Below, one piece after another: positions 50,200-58,907 of a stretch of 64,000 nucleotides of DNA. Both the position numbers and the translations under genes were made by a program. Every line of letters begins with the position of its first letter. The first letter of the stretch is position 1. Source of the DNA: Nonomuraea angiospora (GTDB lineage Bacteria > Actinomycetota > Actinomycetes > Streptosporangiales > Streptosporangiaceae); contig NZ_JADBEK010000001.1 in assembly GCF_014873145.1 (NCBI RefSeq), positions 2,356,001-2,420,000 on the forward strand. The letters run 5' to 3'. The notes beneath the pieces are model-generated. The model did not search any database. It had not been told where the DNA came from and saw nothing but the letters and a program-made list of their open reading frames with translations.

Positions 50200-50985
50200 A
50201 TGCCCACCGACTCGCCAGCGCCGATGGGCCATGACCTGTCGCAGTCCTACCGCGGGCTGCTGACCGAGCGCATAGCCCGGCAGCTGGAGCACGACATCCG
50301 CTCCGGGAAGATCCAGGTGGGGGCCAAGCTGCCCTCCGAGCGCGAACTCGCGGCCCAGTTCGGCGCGAGCCGCAACGTCGTCCGCGAGGTGCTGCGCCGG
50401 CTGGAGGCACAGGACCTGATCGAGGTCGCGCCGGGGCGGGGATCGTTCGTCAGCGAGCGGTCCCCCGTGCAGGCCCGCCACTACGACGCCCTCTACCGGG
50501 CGGAGAGGCCCACGGTCCGCCAGCTGATCGAGGCCCGCATCCCCCTGGAGGTCGAGATCGTCGGGCTGGCCACCGAGCGGGCCACCGAGGCGCAGCTCGC
50601 GGCGATCGGGCGGGCCAACGACGCGCTGCTCAAGGCGACCGACGTCGTCGACCAGGCCCACGCCGACCTCGACTTCCATGACGCGATCGCGCGGGCGTGC
50701 GGCAACCCGGTGCTGCGGATCATGCTGTCGTCGCTCAGCGGCATGATGTTCGAGATGATGCTCCGGTCGCACTCCGACCCGGCCATCGCCGAGCCGGGCG
50801 TTCCGCATCACCCCGAGATCTTCGAGGCGATCGCGGCCCGCGACGTCGAGCGGGCCCGCCGCTGCATGCTCGAGCACCTCACCCTCGGCCTGCGCACCTA
50901 CGGGCAGGACCTCGACGTCAGCGTGGACGTGATGGCCAGGCAGCACATCGAGACGCTGCTGAGCCAGACCAAGGGCCACGGCTAA
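50200..50985 (+). CDS. FadR-type GntR regulator
   Basis: 261 aa from ATG 50200; a TATCCT box ends 6 nt before it, suggesting a leaderless message. Winged helix: LPSERELAAQFGASRNVVRE then VLRRLEAQDLIEVAPGRGSF. FCD domain with QLIEARIPLEVEIVGLATER, metal-binding FHDAIARACGNPVL and HHPEIFEAIAARDVERARR. Family members sense sugar acids such as glucuronate or gluconate. It probably controls the adjacent importer-manD operon through the operator at 51.03 kb. Confidence 0.92.
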   Translation: MPTDSPAPMGHDLSQSYRGLLTERIARQLEHDIRSGKIQVGAKLPSERELAAQFGASRNVVREVLRRLEAQDLIEVAPGRGSFVSERSPVQARHYDALYRAERPTVRQLIEARIPLEVEIVGLATERATEAQLAAIGRANDALLKATDVVDQAHADLDFHDAIARACGNPVLRIMLSSLSGMMFEMMLRSHSDPAIAEPGVPHHPEIFEAIAARDVERARRCMLEHLTLGLRTYGQDLDVSVDVMARQHIETLLSQTKGHG

Positions 50986-51001
50986 CCACCTCGGGCTGGT
51001 C

Positions 51002-51050
51002 ATGATGAAAAGGGACTGCTATGGTCCGACTGGTCCTACCAGTTGGACCA
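51002..51050 (+). promoter_or_regulatory. Promoter and GntR operator of the importer-manD operon
   Basis: A 29-bp dyad (51022-51050) has outer arms TGGTCC/GGACCA and inner arms ACTGGT/ACCAGT. Its core TGGTCCTACCA fits the FadR-family consensus TNGTNNNACNA exactly. An extended -10 TGCTATGGT overlaps its left edge, and TGGTCA lies 17 bp upstream as -35. Binding would block transcription start. Confidence 0.65.
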
Positions 51051-51075
51051 AGCTGCAGAGAGACCGAGCGAGACC

Positions 51076-52383
51076 ATGTCCATCACCAGCAAGAACCCCA
51101 CTCGCCGTACCTTCGGCAAGATCGCGGCCGGGATGGCAGTCACCATCGGAGGGGCGGCACTCGGAGGCTGCTCGACCGGCGGCGGTAAGCCCTCCCCCGA
51201 CACGCCGCTACGCATCATGGCGATCAACCACGTCTGGTCGCAGGCGATCAGGAAGCACCTGCCGGAGTTCGAGGAGCGGATCGGCCGCCGCGTGTCGATG
51301 TCGCTGCTCACCTCGGACCAGCTCGCCAACAGCTACAACGTCAAGCTCAACGCCTCGGCCACCGACATCGACGTCATGATGGTCCGGGCGCTGCAGGAGC
51401 AGTTGCTCTTCGCCCACAACGGCTGGCTGGCCGACCTCACCGGCCTGGTGGAGGGTGACGCGGCCTACAACTGGGCCGACTTCCTGCAGGCGCCGCGCGA
51501 GCGCTCCGTCACCGCCCGCAAGGTCCTGAGCGTGCCGGTGGTGACCGAGCGCCCGGTCCTGTACTACCGCAAGGACCTGGTCAAGGCGCCCGCGACGCTC
51601 GACGAGCTCATGGAGACGGCGCTGCGGCTCGCCGACCGGCAGCGCAACTTCTTCGGGTACGTCGGCCGCGGCCAGCGCAGCGGCGCGGTGACCATGTGGT
51701 CGAGCTTCCTCTACTCCTTCGGCGGCGCGTTCACCCTCCAGGGGCGATCCGGCATCGGACGGCCTGAGGCGATCACCGCCTACGAGTACTACGGCCGGCT
51801 GCTGGAGCGGGCCGGGCCGCCCGGCGCCACCAACATGAGCCTGGAGCAGGCCATGCCGATCTTCGCCCAGGGCAAGGCGGCCTTCTACGTCGACGCCGAC
51901 GCCATCTACACCAACTTCCTCGACCCGAAGATCTCGACCGTCCAGGACACCGTCGGCTTCGCGCCGTTCCCGGCCGGCCCCGCGGGCGCGCGGCCCTTCA
52001 ACATCCCGTCCTGGAGCCTGGGCATCAGCGCGTTCTCGCGGCTGCGCGACGAGGCCTGGCAGTTCCTCCGCTGGGCGACGAGCCCGGAGATGGTCAGGCG
52101 GCTGCAGGCGGGCGGGATCCCGGGAGCCCGGCAGTCGGCGTGGTCGGACCCGGCCACCCTGGCCTCGTTCCCGGCCGACCTCGCCAGGAGCATGCAGGCG
52201 CAGGCGCGGACCGGGGTGGGGCTCGACCGCCCCGACGTCCTGCAGGTGGGCCGCGCCCGGGACATCATCGGCCGGCCGCTCGTGGCCGGCATCCTCGGAC
52301 AGCCGGTGGGGCCGGTCGCGCGCGAGGCCGACGCCGAGTTCGCCGACTTCCTCATCCGCGACAACCGTCACAGGGAGGCCTGA
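51076..52383 (+). CDS. Carbohydrate ABC importer binding protein (Tat-type lipoprotein signal)
   Basis: 435 aa from ATG 51076. The N-terminus NPTRRTFGKIAAGMAVTIGG carries a twin-arginine motif, followed by lipobox ALGGCSTGG. SBP_bac_1 features: FEERIGRRVSMSLLTSDQLA, SVPVVTERPVLYYRKDLVKA, AFYVDADAIYTNFLDPKIS. Ligand probably a hexuronate or uronate-bearing sugar, from the manD gene in the operon. Confidence 0.88.
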   Translation: MSITSKNPTRRTFGKIAAGMAVTIGGAALGGCSTGGGKPSPDTPLRIMAINHVWSQAIRKHLPEFEERIGRRVSMSLLTSDQLANSYNVKLNASATDIDVMMVRALQEQLLFAHNGWLADLTGLVEGDAAYNWADFLQAPRERSVTARKVLSVPVVTERPVLYYRKDLVKAPATLDELMETALRLADRQRNFFGYVGRGQRSGAVTMWSSFLYSFGGAFTLQGRSGIGRPEAITAYEYYGRLLERAGPPGATNMSLEQAMPIFAQGKAAFYVDADAIYTNFLDPKISTVQDTVGFAPFPAGPAGARPFNIPSWSLGISAFSRLRDEAWQFLRWATSPEMVRRLQAGGIPGARQSAWSDPATLASFPADLARSMQAQARTGVGLDRPDVLQVGRARDIIGRPLVAGILGQPVGPVAREADAEFADFLIRDNRHREA

Positions 52384-53324
52384 TGTCCGCCACCCGGACC
52401 GCGCCGCCGATCAGCCGCGCCGCCGACCGCGGCCGGCCACGCTCGTTCGAGCAGGCCAACAGGCGGCTGAAGTGGACGATGCTCGCCCCCGCGCTCGCGT
52501 TCGTCGGGCTGATGATCGTCTTTCCGCTGGCCTTCACGCTCAACCTCAGCCTCACCGACGCCTTCGGCGCGGTGAACGCCGGCAAGGGCTACGTCGGCCC
52601 GCAGAACTTCGCCGACGCGCTCACCGACTCGCGCCGCTTCTGGCCGGCCGTCGAGCGCACCGCCCTGTTCACGGTCGGCGCCGTGCTGATCGAGACCGTG
52701 CTGGGCCTGGCCCTGGCCATGCTCATGCGCAAGCCGTTCCGTGGCATCCGCTGGGTCCGCACCGTGCTCGTCATCCCCTTGCTGACCACCCCCGTGGCGG
52801 TCGGGATCCTCTGGCTGCTCATCCTCGACCCCACCAACGGCATCGCCAACCACCTGCTCTCCTCCGTCGGGATCCCGCCGCAGGAGTTCCTCGGCTCGGT
52901 GACCCAGTCGTTGCCGATCCTCATGCTCATCGACGTGTGGCAGTGGACGCCCATGATGACGCTGCTCCTGCTCGCCGGGCTGTCCACCCTGCCGGAGGAG
53001 CCCGAGGAGGCCGCGCACGTGGACGGGGCCGGCCTGTGGCAGCGCTTCCGGTACGTCGTCCTGCCGATGCTCGTGCCCACGCTGGCCACCGCCGTCGTCC
53101 TGCGCTCCATCGACGCGCTCAAGACCTTCGACATCCTGTACGCCACCAAAGGGCCGGGCGGCGGATCCTCCTTCGAGGTCGAGACCCTCAACGTCTACGC
53201 CTACGGCCTGACCTTCGACTACCAGGAGTACGGCCTCGCCTCCGCCGTCCTGGTCCTGTTCACCCTCGCCATCATCGGCGTCGTGGCCCTGCTCCGGCGC
53301 CGCCCCGGAAGGGGGTCCGCATGA
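52383..53324 (+). CDS. Carbohydrate ABC importer permease (MalF/UgpA type)
   Basis: 313 aa; its ATG shares one base with the previous stop (TGATG). Helices begin at WTMLAPALAFVGLMIVFPLA; EAA loop EEPEEAAHVDGAGLWQRFRY. CUT1 permease. Confidence 0.93.
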   Translation: MSATRTAPPISRAADRGRPRSFEQANRRLKWTMLAPALAFVGLMIVFPLAFTLNLSLTDAFGAVNAGKGYVGPQNFADALTDSRRFWPAVERTALFTVGAVLIETVLGLALAMLMRKPFRGIRWVRTVLVIPLLTTPVAVGILWLLILDPTNGIANHLLSSVGIPPQEFLGSVTQSLPILMLIDVWQWTPMMTLLLLAGLSTLPEEPEEAAHVDGAGLWQRFRYVVLPMLVPTLATAVVLRSIDALKTFDILYATKGPGGGSSFEVETLNVYAYGLTFDYQEYGLASAVLVLFTLAIIGVVALLRRRPGRGSA

Positions 53325-54136
53325 GATCCACCCGCGTCCTGTCCTGGCTGCGCGGCGCCGCCATCACGATCGTGTGCCTGGGATTCGTCCTGCCGATCGT
53401 CTGGATGTTCGCCGCCGCGTTCAAGACCAACGTCCAGGTCACCGACCCCGGCGTGGGCCTGATCTTCTCTCCCACCCTGGACAACTTCCGCAACGTCCTG
53501 GCCGACGGCGAGGTCCTCCAGTCGCTGCGCAACTCCCTGATCGTCGGGGTCGTGTCCACCGTGCTCTCGGCGGTCATCGCCGTGCCCGCCGCGTGGGCGG
53601 TGGGACGGTTCAGGATGCACCGCACGGGATCCCTCGTCCTCGTGGCGCGCATCGTCCCGGCGATCTCCCTGCTCGTCCCCTGGTACTACCTGTTCGCCCA
53701 GGCCGGGCTGGTGGGCAGCTACACCGTGCTGATCCTCAGCCACATGTTCGTCTCCGTGCCGCTGATCCTGTGGATCATGATCGGGTTCTTCGAAGGGCTG
53801 CCGATCGAGCTGGAGGAGGCCGCCCGCACCGACGGGCTGACCGTCTTCGGCGCCTTCTGGCGCATCGCGCTCCCCCTGGCCGCGCCGGGCACCACGACCG
53901 CGTCCGTGCTGGCGTTCGTGGCGAGCTGGAACAACTTCATGTTCGCCCTGATCTTCTCCGACGAGACCACCCAGACCGCGCCGGTGACGCTGTTCAACTT
54001 CATCTCCTACGCCAGCACCGACTGGGGCGGCCTGATGGCCGCCGCCACGCTCATGACGGTGCCGGTCGTCATCGTCGCGGTCCTCGGCCAGAAGTACCTC
54101 GTGGCCGGACTGACCGCCGGCGCCACCAAGGGCTGA
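53321..54136 (+). CDS. Carbohydrate ABC importer permease (MalG/UgpE type)
   Basis: 271 aa from ATG 53321 (ATGA overlap). Helices begin at GAAITIVCLGFVLPIVWMFA; EAA motif IELEEAARTDGLTVFGAFWR; C-terminus LVAGLTAGATKG. CUT1 permease; again no ATPase gene in the operon. Confidence 0.93.
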   Translation: MRSTRVLSWLRGAAITIVCLGFVLPIVWMFAAAFKTNVQVTDPGVGLIFSPTLDNFRNVLADGEVLQSLRNSLIVGVVSTVLSAVIAVPAAWAVGRFRMHRTGSLVLVARIVPAISLLVPWYYLFAQAGLVGSYTVLILSHMFVSVPLILWIMIGFFEGLPIELEEAARTDGLTVFGAFWRIALPLAAPGTTTASVLAFVASWNNFMFALIFSDETTQTAPVTLFNFISYASTDWGGLMAAATLMTVPVVIVAVLGQKYLVAGLTAGATKG

Positions 54137-54157
54137 GCCCCTCCCCGAAAGGTTGTT

Positions 54158-55354
54158 ATGAAGATCGTCGACGCCAGAGTGGTCGTGACCAGCCCGGGCC
54201 GCAACTTCGTCACGTTGAAGGTGGAAACCGACGAAGGCGTCACCGGCCTGGGTGACGCGACCCTCAACGGTCGCGAGCTCGCCGTGGTCGGCTACCTGCG
54301 TGATCATGTCGTCCCGCTGCTGCTGGGGACCGATCCCCACCGCATCGAGGACACCTGGCAGTCCCTCTACCGGGGCGCGTACTGGCGCCGCGGACCGGTG
54401 ACCATGGCGGCGATCGCCGCCGTCGACGTCGCGCTCTGGGACATCAAGGCGAAGGTCGCGGGACTGCCGCTGTACCAGCTGCTGGGCGGCGCGAGCCGCG
54501 AGCGGGTCCGCACCTACGGGCACGCGAGCGGGCGGGACATCCCCGAGCTGTTCGACTCCATCCGCGCCCGGCTGGCCGAGGGGTACCCGGCGATCCGCGT
54601 GCAGACGGGCGTCCCGGGACTCGAGCGCGTGTACGGCGTCGGCCACGACGCCGCGTCCGACGCCGCCCGGCCCGTGGTCGAGGACTGGGACACCGCCGCC
54701 TACCTGCGCAGCCTGCCCGGGGTCTTCGACGCGGTACGCCAGGAGTTCGGGCCGGAGCTGGTGCTGCTCCACGACGCCCACCACCGTCTCACGCCGATCC
54801 AGGCGGCCCGGCTCGGCAAGGACCTGGAACCGTACGACCTGTTCTGGCTGGAGGACTGCACGCCCGCCGAGAACCAGGACGGGCTCCGCCTGGTCCGCCG
54901 GCACACGACCACCCCGCTGGCGATCGGCGAGGTCTTCAACACCGTCTTCGACTACCAGACGCTGGTGGGCGAGCAGCTGATCGACTACGTGCGCTCCGCC
55001 GTCACGCACTTCGGCGGCGTGTCACCGCTGCGCAAGCTCTTCGACTTCGCCGCGCAGCACCAGATCAAGAGCGCCATCCACGGGCCCGAGGACATCTCCC
55101 CCGTCGGCATGGCCGCCGCGATCCACCTCGATCTCGCGATCCACAACTTCGGCATCCAGGAGTACGCCGGGCACACCCCGCTGACCCACGAGGTGTTCCC
55201 GCACGCCTACACCTTCACCGACGGGTACCTGCACCCGGGCGAGGCGCCCGGGCTCGGCATCGAGCTCGACGAGGAGCTGGCGTCCGCGCACCCGTACGAG
55301 CCGGCGTACCTGCCGATCAACCGGCTGCAGGACGGAACGATCCACGACTGGTGA
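54158..55354 (+). CDS. manD: Enolase-superfamily D-mannonate dehydratase (ManD/RspA type)
   Basis: 398 aa from ATG 54158, behind GAAAGG. Enolase-superfamily barrel with ManD features: [20 protein letters not shown] then [29 protein letters not shown] (metal Asp and catalytic His), [21 protein letters not shown] and [20 protein letters not shown]. ManD dehydrates D-mannonate to 2-keto-3-deoxygluconate in glucuronate breakdown; some members use D-gluconate or are inactive. The GntR-importer context supports uronate use. Confidence 0.85.
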   Translation: MKIVDARVVVTSPGRNFVTLKVETDEGVTGLGDATLNGRELAVVGYLRDHVVPLLLGTDPHRIEDTWQSLYRGAYWRRGPVTMAAIAAVDVALWDIKAKVAGLPLYQLLGGASRERVRTYGHASGRDIPELFDSIRARLAEGYPAIRVQTGVPGLERVYGVGHDAASDAARPVVEDWDTAAYLRSLPGVFDAVRQEFGPELVLLHDAHHRLTPIQAARLGKDLEPYDLFWLEDCTPAENQDGLRLVRRHTTTPLAIGEVFNTVFDYQTLVGEQLIDYVRSAVTHFGGVSPLRKLFDFAAQHQIKSAIHGPEDISPVGMAAAIHLDLAIHNFGIQEYAGHTPLTHEVFPHAYTFTDGYLHPGEAPGLGIELDEELASAHPYEPAYLPINRLQDGTIHDW

Positions 55355-55368
55355 GGCGGCGAGCCGGT

Positions 55369-56424
55369 TCAGTCCGCGCGCCCGGCGGGTGGGGCGGTGC
55401 TCTCCCGGACCGTGAGGGTGGTGGCCAGCTCCAGCCCGGCCTGCGGCGTCTCCTCCCCGCGCCCCAGGGCTAGCGCCAGCTCGGTGGCGGCCGCGGCCAT
55501 CTCGGTCAGCGGTTGACGGACGGTGGTCAGCGGCGGGTCGACCAGGGCGGCGATGGGCAGATCGTCGAAGCCGACGACGCTCAGGTCCGCCGGGATCCGC
55601 AGCCCCATCGTCCGCGCGGCCTGGTAGACGCCGATCGCCTGCAGGTCGTTGCAGGCGAAGATCGCCGTGGGGCGTTCAGGGCGGTTGAGCAGCTCCAGCG
55701 CGGCGGCGCGGCCGTGCTCGGTGGTGAGCGGGGTGCGTACGACGAGGCCGGCCTCCACCGGGAGGCCGGCGGCCTCGCGGGCGGAGCGGTAGCCGTCGAG
55801 CCTGGCCTGGCAGTAGAGGGTCCGGTCGGGGCCGCCGATCATCGCGATGCGGCGGTGTCCCAGCTCGATCAGGTGGCGGGTGGCCGACCGCCCGCCCGCC
55901 CAGTTCGTCGCTCCGACGAAGGGGACGTCGTCCGGCAGCTCGGTGGCGGGATCGAAGACCACGAACGGGATGCCCTTGGCGCGCAGCTGGTCACGCTGCT
56001 CCGCCGACAGCTGGGCCACCGTCACCACGCAGGCGGGGCGGCGGGCGAGGGTGTCCTCGCTCGGGAAGTGGACCGCGTTGCGCTCCGGGCCGAACTCCGT
56101 CAGCACGACGGCCACGCGGTGCTCGCGGGCCACCCGCTCCACCCCGCGGATGATCTCGGTCCCCCACATGTGCTCGAGCTCGTCGAAGACGAGCTCCATC
56201 AGGTTGCTGCGGTTGGTCCTGCGGTATCCGTACTCGTTGATCAGGGCCTCGACGCGGGCCCGCGTGCCCGCGGACACGCCGGAACGGCCGTTGATGACCT
56301 TGGAGACCGTGGGGATCGACACTCCGGCGGTCTCCGCGATGTAGGAGATCGTCACGGGTCTGGACGCATCGCCTCGCGGGCCTTCCCGGTCGGCCACCGG
56401 TTCGCCCGACTCGGCGTGTGACAA
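55369..56424 (-). CDS. LacI-family regulator
   Basis: 351 aa from TTG 56424, chosen because AGGGGAG lies just upstream; an in-frame GTG at 56478 is an alternative. HTH: VTISYIAETAGVSIPTVSKV then INGRSGVS. Ligand domain from LVFDELEHMWGTEIIRGVER to LSVVGFDDLPIAALVDPPLT. It lies between the manD operon and the secreted glycosidase gene and could control either. The operator-like sites before the glycosidase make that the better guess. Confidence 0.9.
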   Translation of the reverse strand: MSHAESGEPVADREGPRGDASRPVTISYIAETAGVSIPTVSKVINGRSGVSAGTRARVEALINEYGYRRTNRSNLMELVFDELEHMWGTEIIRGVERVAREHRVAVVLTEFGPERNAVHFPSEDTLARRPACVVTVAQLSAEQRDQLRAKGIPFVVFDPATELPDDVPFVGATNWAGGRSATRHLIELGHRRIAMIGGPDRTLYCQARLDGYRSAREAAGLPVEAGLVVRTPLTTEHGRAAALELLNRPERPTAIFACNDLQAIGVYQAARTMGLRIPADLSVVGFDDLPIAALVDPPLTTVRQPLTEMAAAATELALALGRGEETPQAGLELATTLTVRESTAPPAGRAD

Positions 56425-56654
56425 CCTGGCTCCCCTCCTCGTCGGCCCCGTCCGGTCGCCCGTCGCGGGGCCGTTCACGGCGCAAGGATAACCTGCCCCG
56501 GCCGGACGCCGTGATCGAGAGGCTCGTAGTCGAACCAGTCGAACCGCACCGTGCCGGACGCGGCGTACATGCCGATCACCCGTCCGGTGAAGCCCCCTCC
56601 GTGTGTTGGTCGGACCCCGCACGGCGGCGGCTCGGAGACCACCGGGTGATCAGG

Positions 56655-58418
56655 TCAGCCGGCGGAGCAGGCGGACCCGTTGAGCGCGAAGCCGGTGGGG
56701 TTGGCGTCATTGCTGGTCCAGGTGCCCTGGAACCCGAACGACTGGGAGCCGCCCGCCGGTATGGCGCCGTTGTACGACGCGTTGGTGGCCGTCACCGCGG
56801 CGCCGCTCTGCGTCACGCTCGCGTTCCAGGCGGTGGTCACCTTGGTGTCGCCGGGGAAGGTGAAGGTCAGCCGCCATCCGTTGACCGCGCCGCCGCCGGT
56901 GTTCCTGATCGTCACGCTCGCGGTGAGCCCGCCCTGCCACTCGTTCTTGGTGTAGTCGACCCGGCAGGCGCCGGTCCCGCTGCCGCTTCCCGCGCGCAGC
57001 TGGACGACCACGATGGAGTAGGCGGGCACGGTCTGGGTGGCGGCGCTGCCGGTGGAGGCCGAGCCGATCGAGGAGGCGTTCTTCAGGTACGAGTACACGG
57101 TCGGCGTCGCCGAGGACGGGGTGAAGCCGCTGTAGGAGAGGTTGACCGTCGTGGCGTTGTTCGGGTCCTTGTTGATCAGCATGACGCTCACGTCGCCGTT
57201 GGCGCGCTTGACGGCGTGCGTGGACAGCATCGCGGTGGAGGAGGTCGTCCGCACCAGCGCGTCGCCGGGGGCGCCGAGATTGGTCATCATCTGGATGCCG
57301 TAGTACGGCGGGAACGGGGTGTTGGCGGCCGGTTCGCAGGACGCCCCGCTGGAGACCACGCCGCCGTCGTTGTAGTCCGTCGCGCCCTGGATGGTGGTGA
57401 CCTTGCTGCAGTCGGTGCCGTTGCGCAGGTTCCACCAGTCGATGTTGAACGCGCCGTTCTCCATCCAGGTCAGGTAGACGTCCGGCGCGTACAGGCCGGA
57501 CGGCGAGGTGTTCAGCGCGTAGTTGGAGCTGTCCTCGGTGACGGCGATGCCGACGTTGGGGGCGTTGCCGCCCGCGTACTGGTTGATCAGGGCGCGCAGC
57601 GCGCTCGTCATGCCCGGGACCTCGGCCTGCGGCTTGGTGACGAGCTCGGCCTCGTTGGCGCTGTTCGGGTAGTGGTGGACGATCACGAAGTCGATCCGCG
57701 AGCCGGCGATGGACATGACGGTGCGGTTCCAGTCCATCGTGTCGCCGGGGCCGACGACGCCGTCCGGCCAGTTGCCCGGCGTCGTCAGGACCGCGCCGAT
57801 CTTGATCGTGGGGTCGACCGCCTTCATCGCGGTGACGTAGTCGAGCAGGTTGGTGGCGTACGTGGCGGGGCTCTTGCTGGCGTGCTTGTCCATCTCCCAC
57901 TCGGCGCCGTAGTGGCCGTTGCCGTACACCTCGTTGCCGATCTCCCAGTACTTGATGCCGTAGCCCTTGGTGACGTTGGCGTACCGCACCCAGTCGGCGG
58001 CCTCCTGCGCCGTGCCCGAGCCGTAGTTCGCGGTGACGATCGGCTGCGCGCCGGCCGCACGGGAGGTGGCCACGTACGCGTCGAACCCGGTGTTGGGCGC
58101 CACGTACCCGCCGCCCTCGACCGTGTGCGTCTGCCAGTGGTAGCCGTCGGCGTAGCCGCCGCCCGGGTAACGGACGGCCTTGACCCCCGCGTCCTTCAGC
58201 AGCGTGGAGGTCACCGGATCGTTCATCCGCCCGTCCCACACCGCGACGTTCATGCCGACGCCGGCGGCGGGGATGGTGGCCAGCGTCTGACCGGCGTCGA
58301 CCGAGACGGTGGCGGTCGCGGCGGCGGAGGCCGGCGGGGCGGGGATGGGGGACAACCCGGCGGCGACCGCGACCGTGGCTGCGGCCAGTGCGATGCGTCT
58401 CCTCAAGGACCCTCTCAT
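56655..58418 (-). CDS. Secreted GH (arabinofuranosidase-like) with C-terminal CBM2
   Basis: 587 aa. Signal peptide RRRIALAAATVAVAAGLSPI to ASAA. The catalytic domain is clan-A-like: AVRYPGGGYADGYHWQTHTV, acid/base Glu in YGIKYWEIGNEVYG, probable nucleophile Glu in GIAVTEDSSNYALN, and FVIVHHYPN. A beta-sandwich follows, then after a Gly/Ser linker a ~100-residue CBM2 (CRVDYTKNEWQGGLTASVTI, GWRLTFTFPGD, FGFQGTWTSND) with the conserved tryptophans and terminal Cys pair. It resembles GH51/GH39-type alpha-L-arabinofuranosidases attached to cellulose-binding modules. Likely role: trimming arabinoxylan at the cell exterior. Confidence 0.8.
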   Translation of the reverse strand: MRGSLRRRIALAAATVAVAAGLSPIPAPPASAAATATVSVDAGQTLATIPAAGVGMNVAVWDGRMNDPVTSTLLKDAGVKAVRYPGGGYADGYHWQTHTVEGGGYVAPNTGFDAYVATSRAAGAQPIVTANYGSGTAQEAADWVRYANVTKGYGIKYWEIGNEVYGNGHYGAEWEMDKHASKSPATYATNLLDYVTAMKAVDPTIKIGAVLTTPGNWPDGVVGPGDTMDWNRTVMSIAGSRIDFVIVHHYPNSANEAELVTKPQAEVPGMTSALRALINQYAGGNAPNVGIAVTEDSSNYALNTSPSGLYAPDVYLTWMENGAFNIDWWNLRNGTDCSKVTTIQGATDYNDGGVVSSGASCEPAANTPFPPYYGIQMMTNLGAPGDALVRTTSSTAMLSTHAVKRANGDVSVMLINKDPNNATTVNLSYSGFTPSSATPTVYSYLKNASSIGSASTGSAATQTVPAYSIVVVQLRAGSGSGTGACRVDYTKNEWQGGLTASVTIRNTGGGAVNGWRLTFTFPGDTKVTTAWNASVTQSGAAVTATNASYNGAIPAGGSQSFGFQGTWTSNDANPTGFALNGSACSAG

Positions 58419-58432
58419 GATGCCCTCCTGGG

Positions 58433-58610
58433 GCGAGAAAGTTTTCCGAGATCTGGCGAGATAGTTTCTCGCGGAGAGTAGGAAGCGTTAACAACAGCGT
58501 CAACGGGAGTCGGCCAGGGAGGGGGCGACAGCGGAAGGACCCCGAGGCAGGGGCGCTTCCGCTCGAAGAGCGCTCTTGAAACTTTCAAAGCCAATGCCTC
58601 GAAATGTTTC
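58433..58610 (-). promoter_or_regulatory. Cluster of GAAAnTTTC-like operator sites upstream of the glycosidase
   Basis: The gap 58419-58738 contains no gene, but it has GCGAGAAA (58433-58440) paired with TTTCTCGC (58465-58472), a perfect palindrome TTGAAACTTTCAA (58576-58588), and GAAATGTTTC (58601-58610). GAAASTTTC-like palindromes are typical LacI operators of xylan- and arabinan-use genes in actinobacteria. Confidence 0.5.
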
Positions 58611-58738
58611 TTGCATGCCGGCCGCACTCGACCCGAGCCGACACAGGCCCGCGCGGTCGGCTCGAATCAAGGGACACAGCCCCGCATGATGTAACTTAGA
58701 GTAACTCGATCATCACTCTGAGTGAAGGCGGTGTTGTC

Positions 58739-58816
58739 ATGAACGCCCTGGCGTCGCTTCTCCATGCACTCTTGCATTCGGTGCAGCAGCTCCTCGGGAG
58801 CCTGCACCTGGGCTGA
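58739..58816 (+). CDS. 25-aa amphipathic peptide ORF
   Basis: Starts ATG 58739 and stops at 58816. Residues: MNALASLLHALLHSV followed by QQLLGSLHLG. Leu/His-rich with a clear amphipathic-helix spacing. It is followed after 8 nt by a perfect hairpin, so promoter region, ORF and terminator form a compact unit of ~200 nt. Only a weak ribosome site (AAGG) is seen, with the tandem words GTAACT upstream. It could be a small membrane peptide or toxin, or a small RNA with an accidental ORF. Confidence 0.35.
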   Translation: MNALASLLHALLHSVQQLLGSLHLG

Positions 58817-58824
58817 CGGAAAAC

Positions 58825-58866
58825 GGCGATCGGCTCCAGCCGGGCACACGGCTGGAGCCGATCGCC
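58825..58866 (+). terminator. Perfect 18-bp stem hairpin
   Basis: GGCGATCGGCTCCAGCCG (58825-58842), loop GGCACA, then its exact complement (58849-58866). No T-run follows, as is common for actinobacterial terminators. It ends the small ORF unit and insulates the SpoIIE phosphatase gene 41 nt downstream. Confidence 0.8.
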
Positions 58867-58907
58867 ACCGGGACCGCATGCTGTGAGCAGGCGAAACACC
58901 TCGTAGA

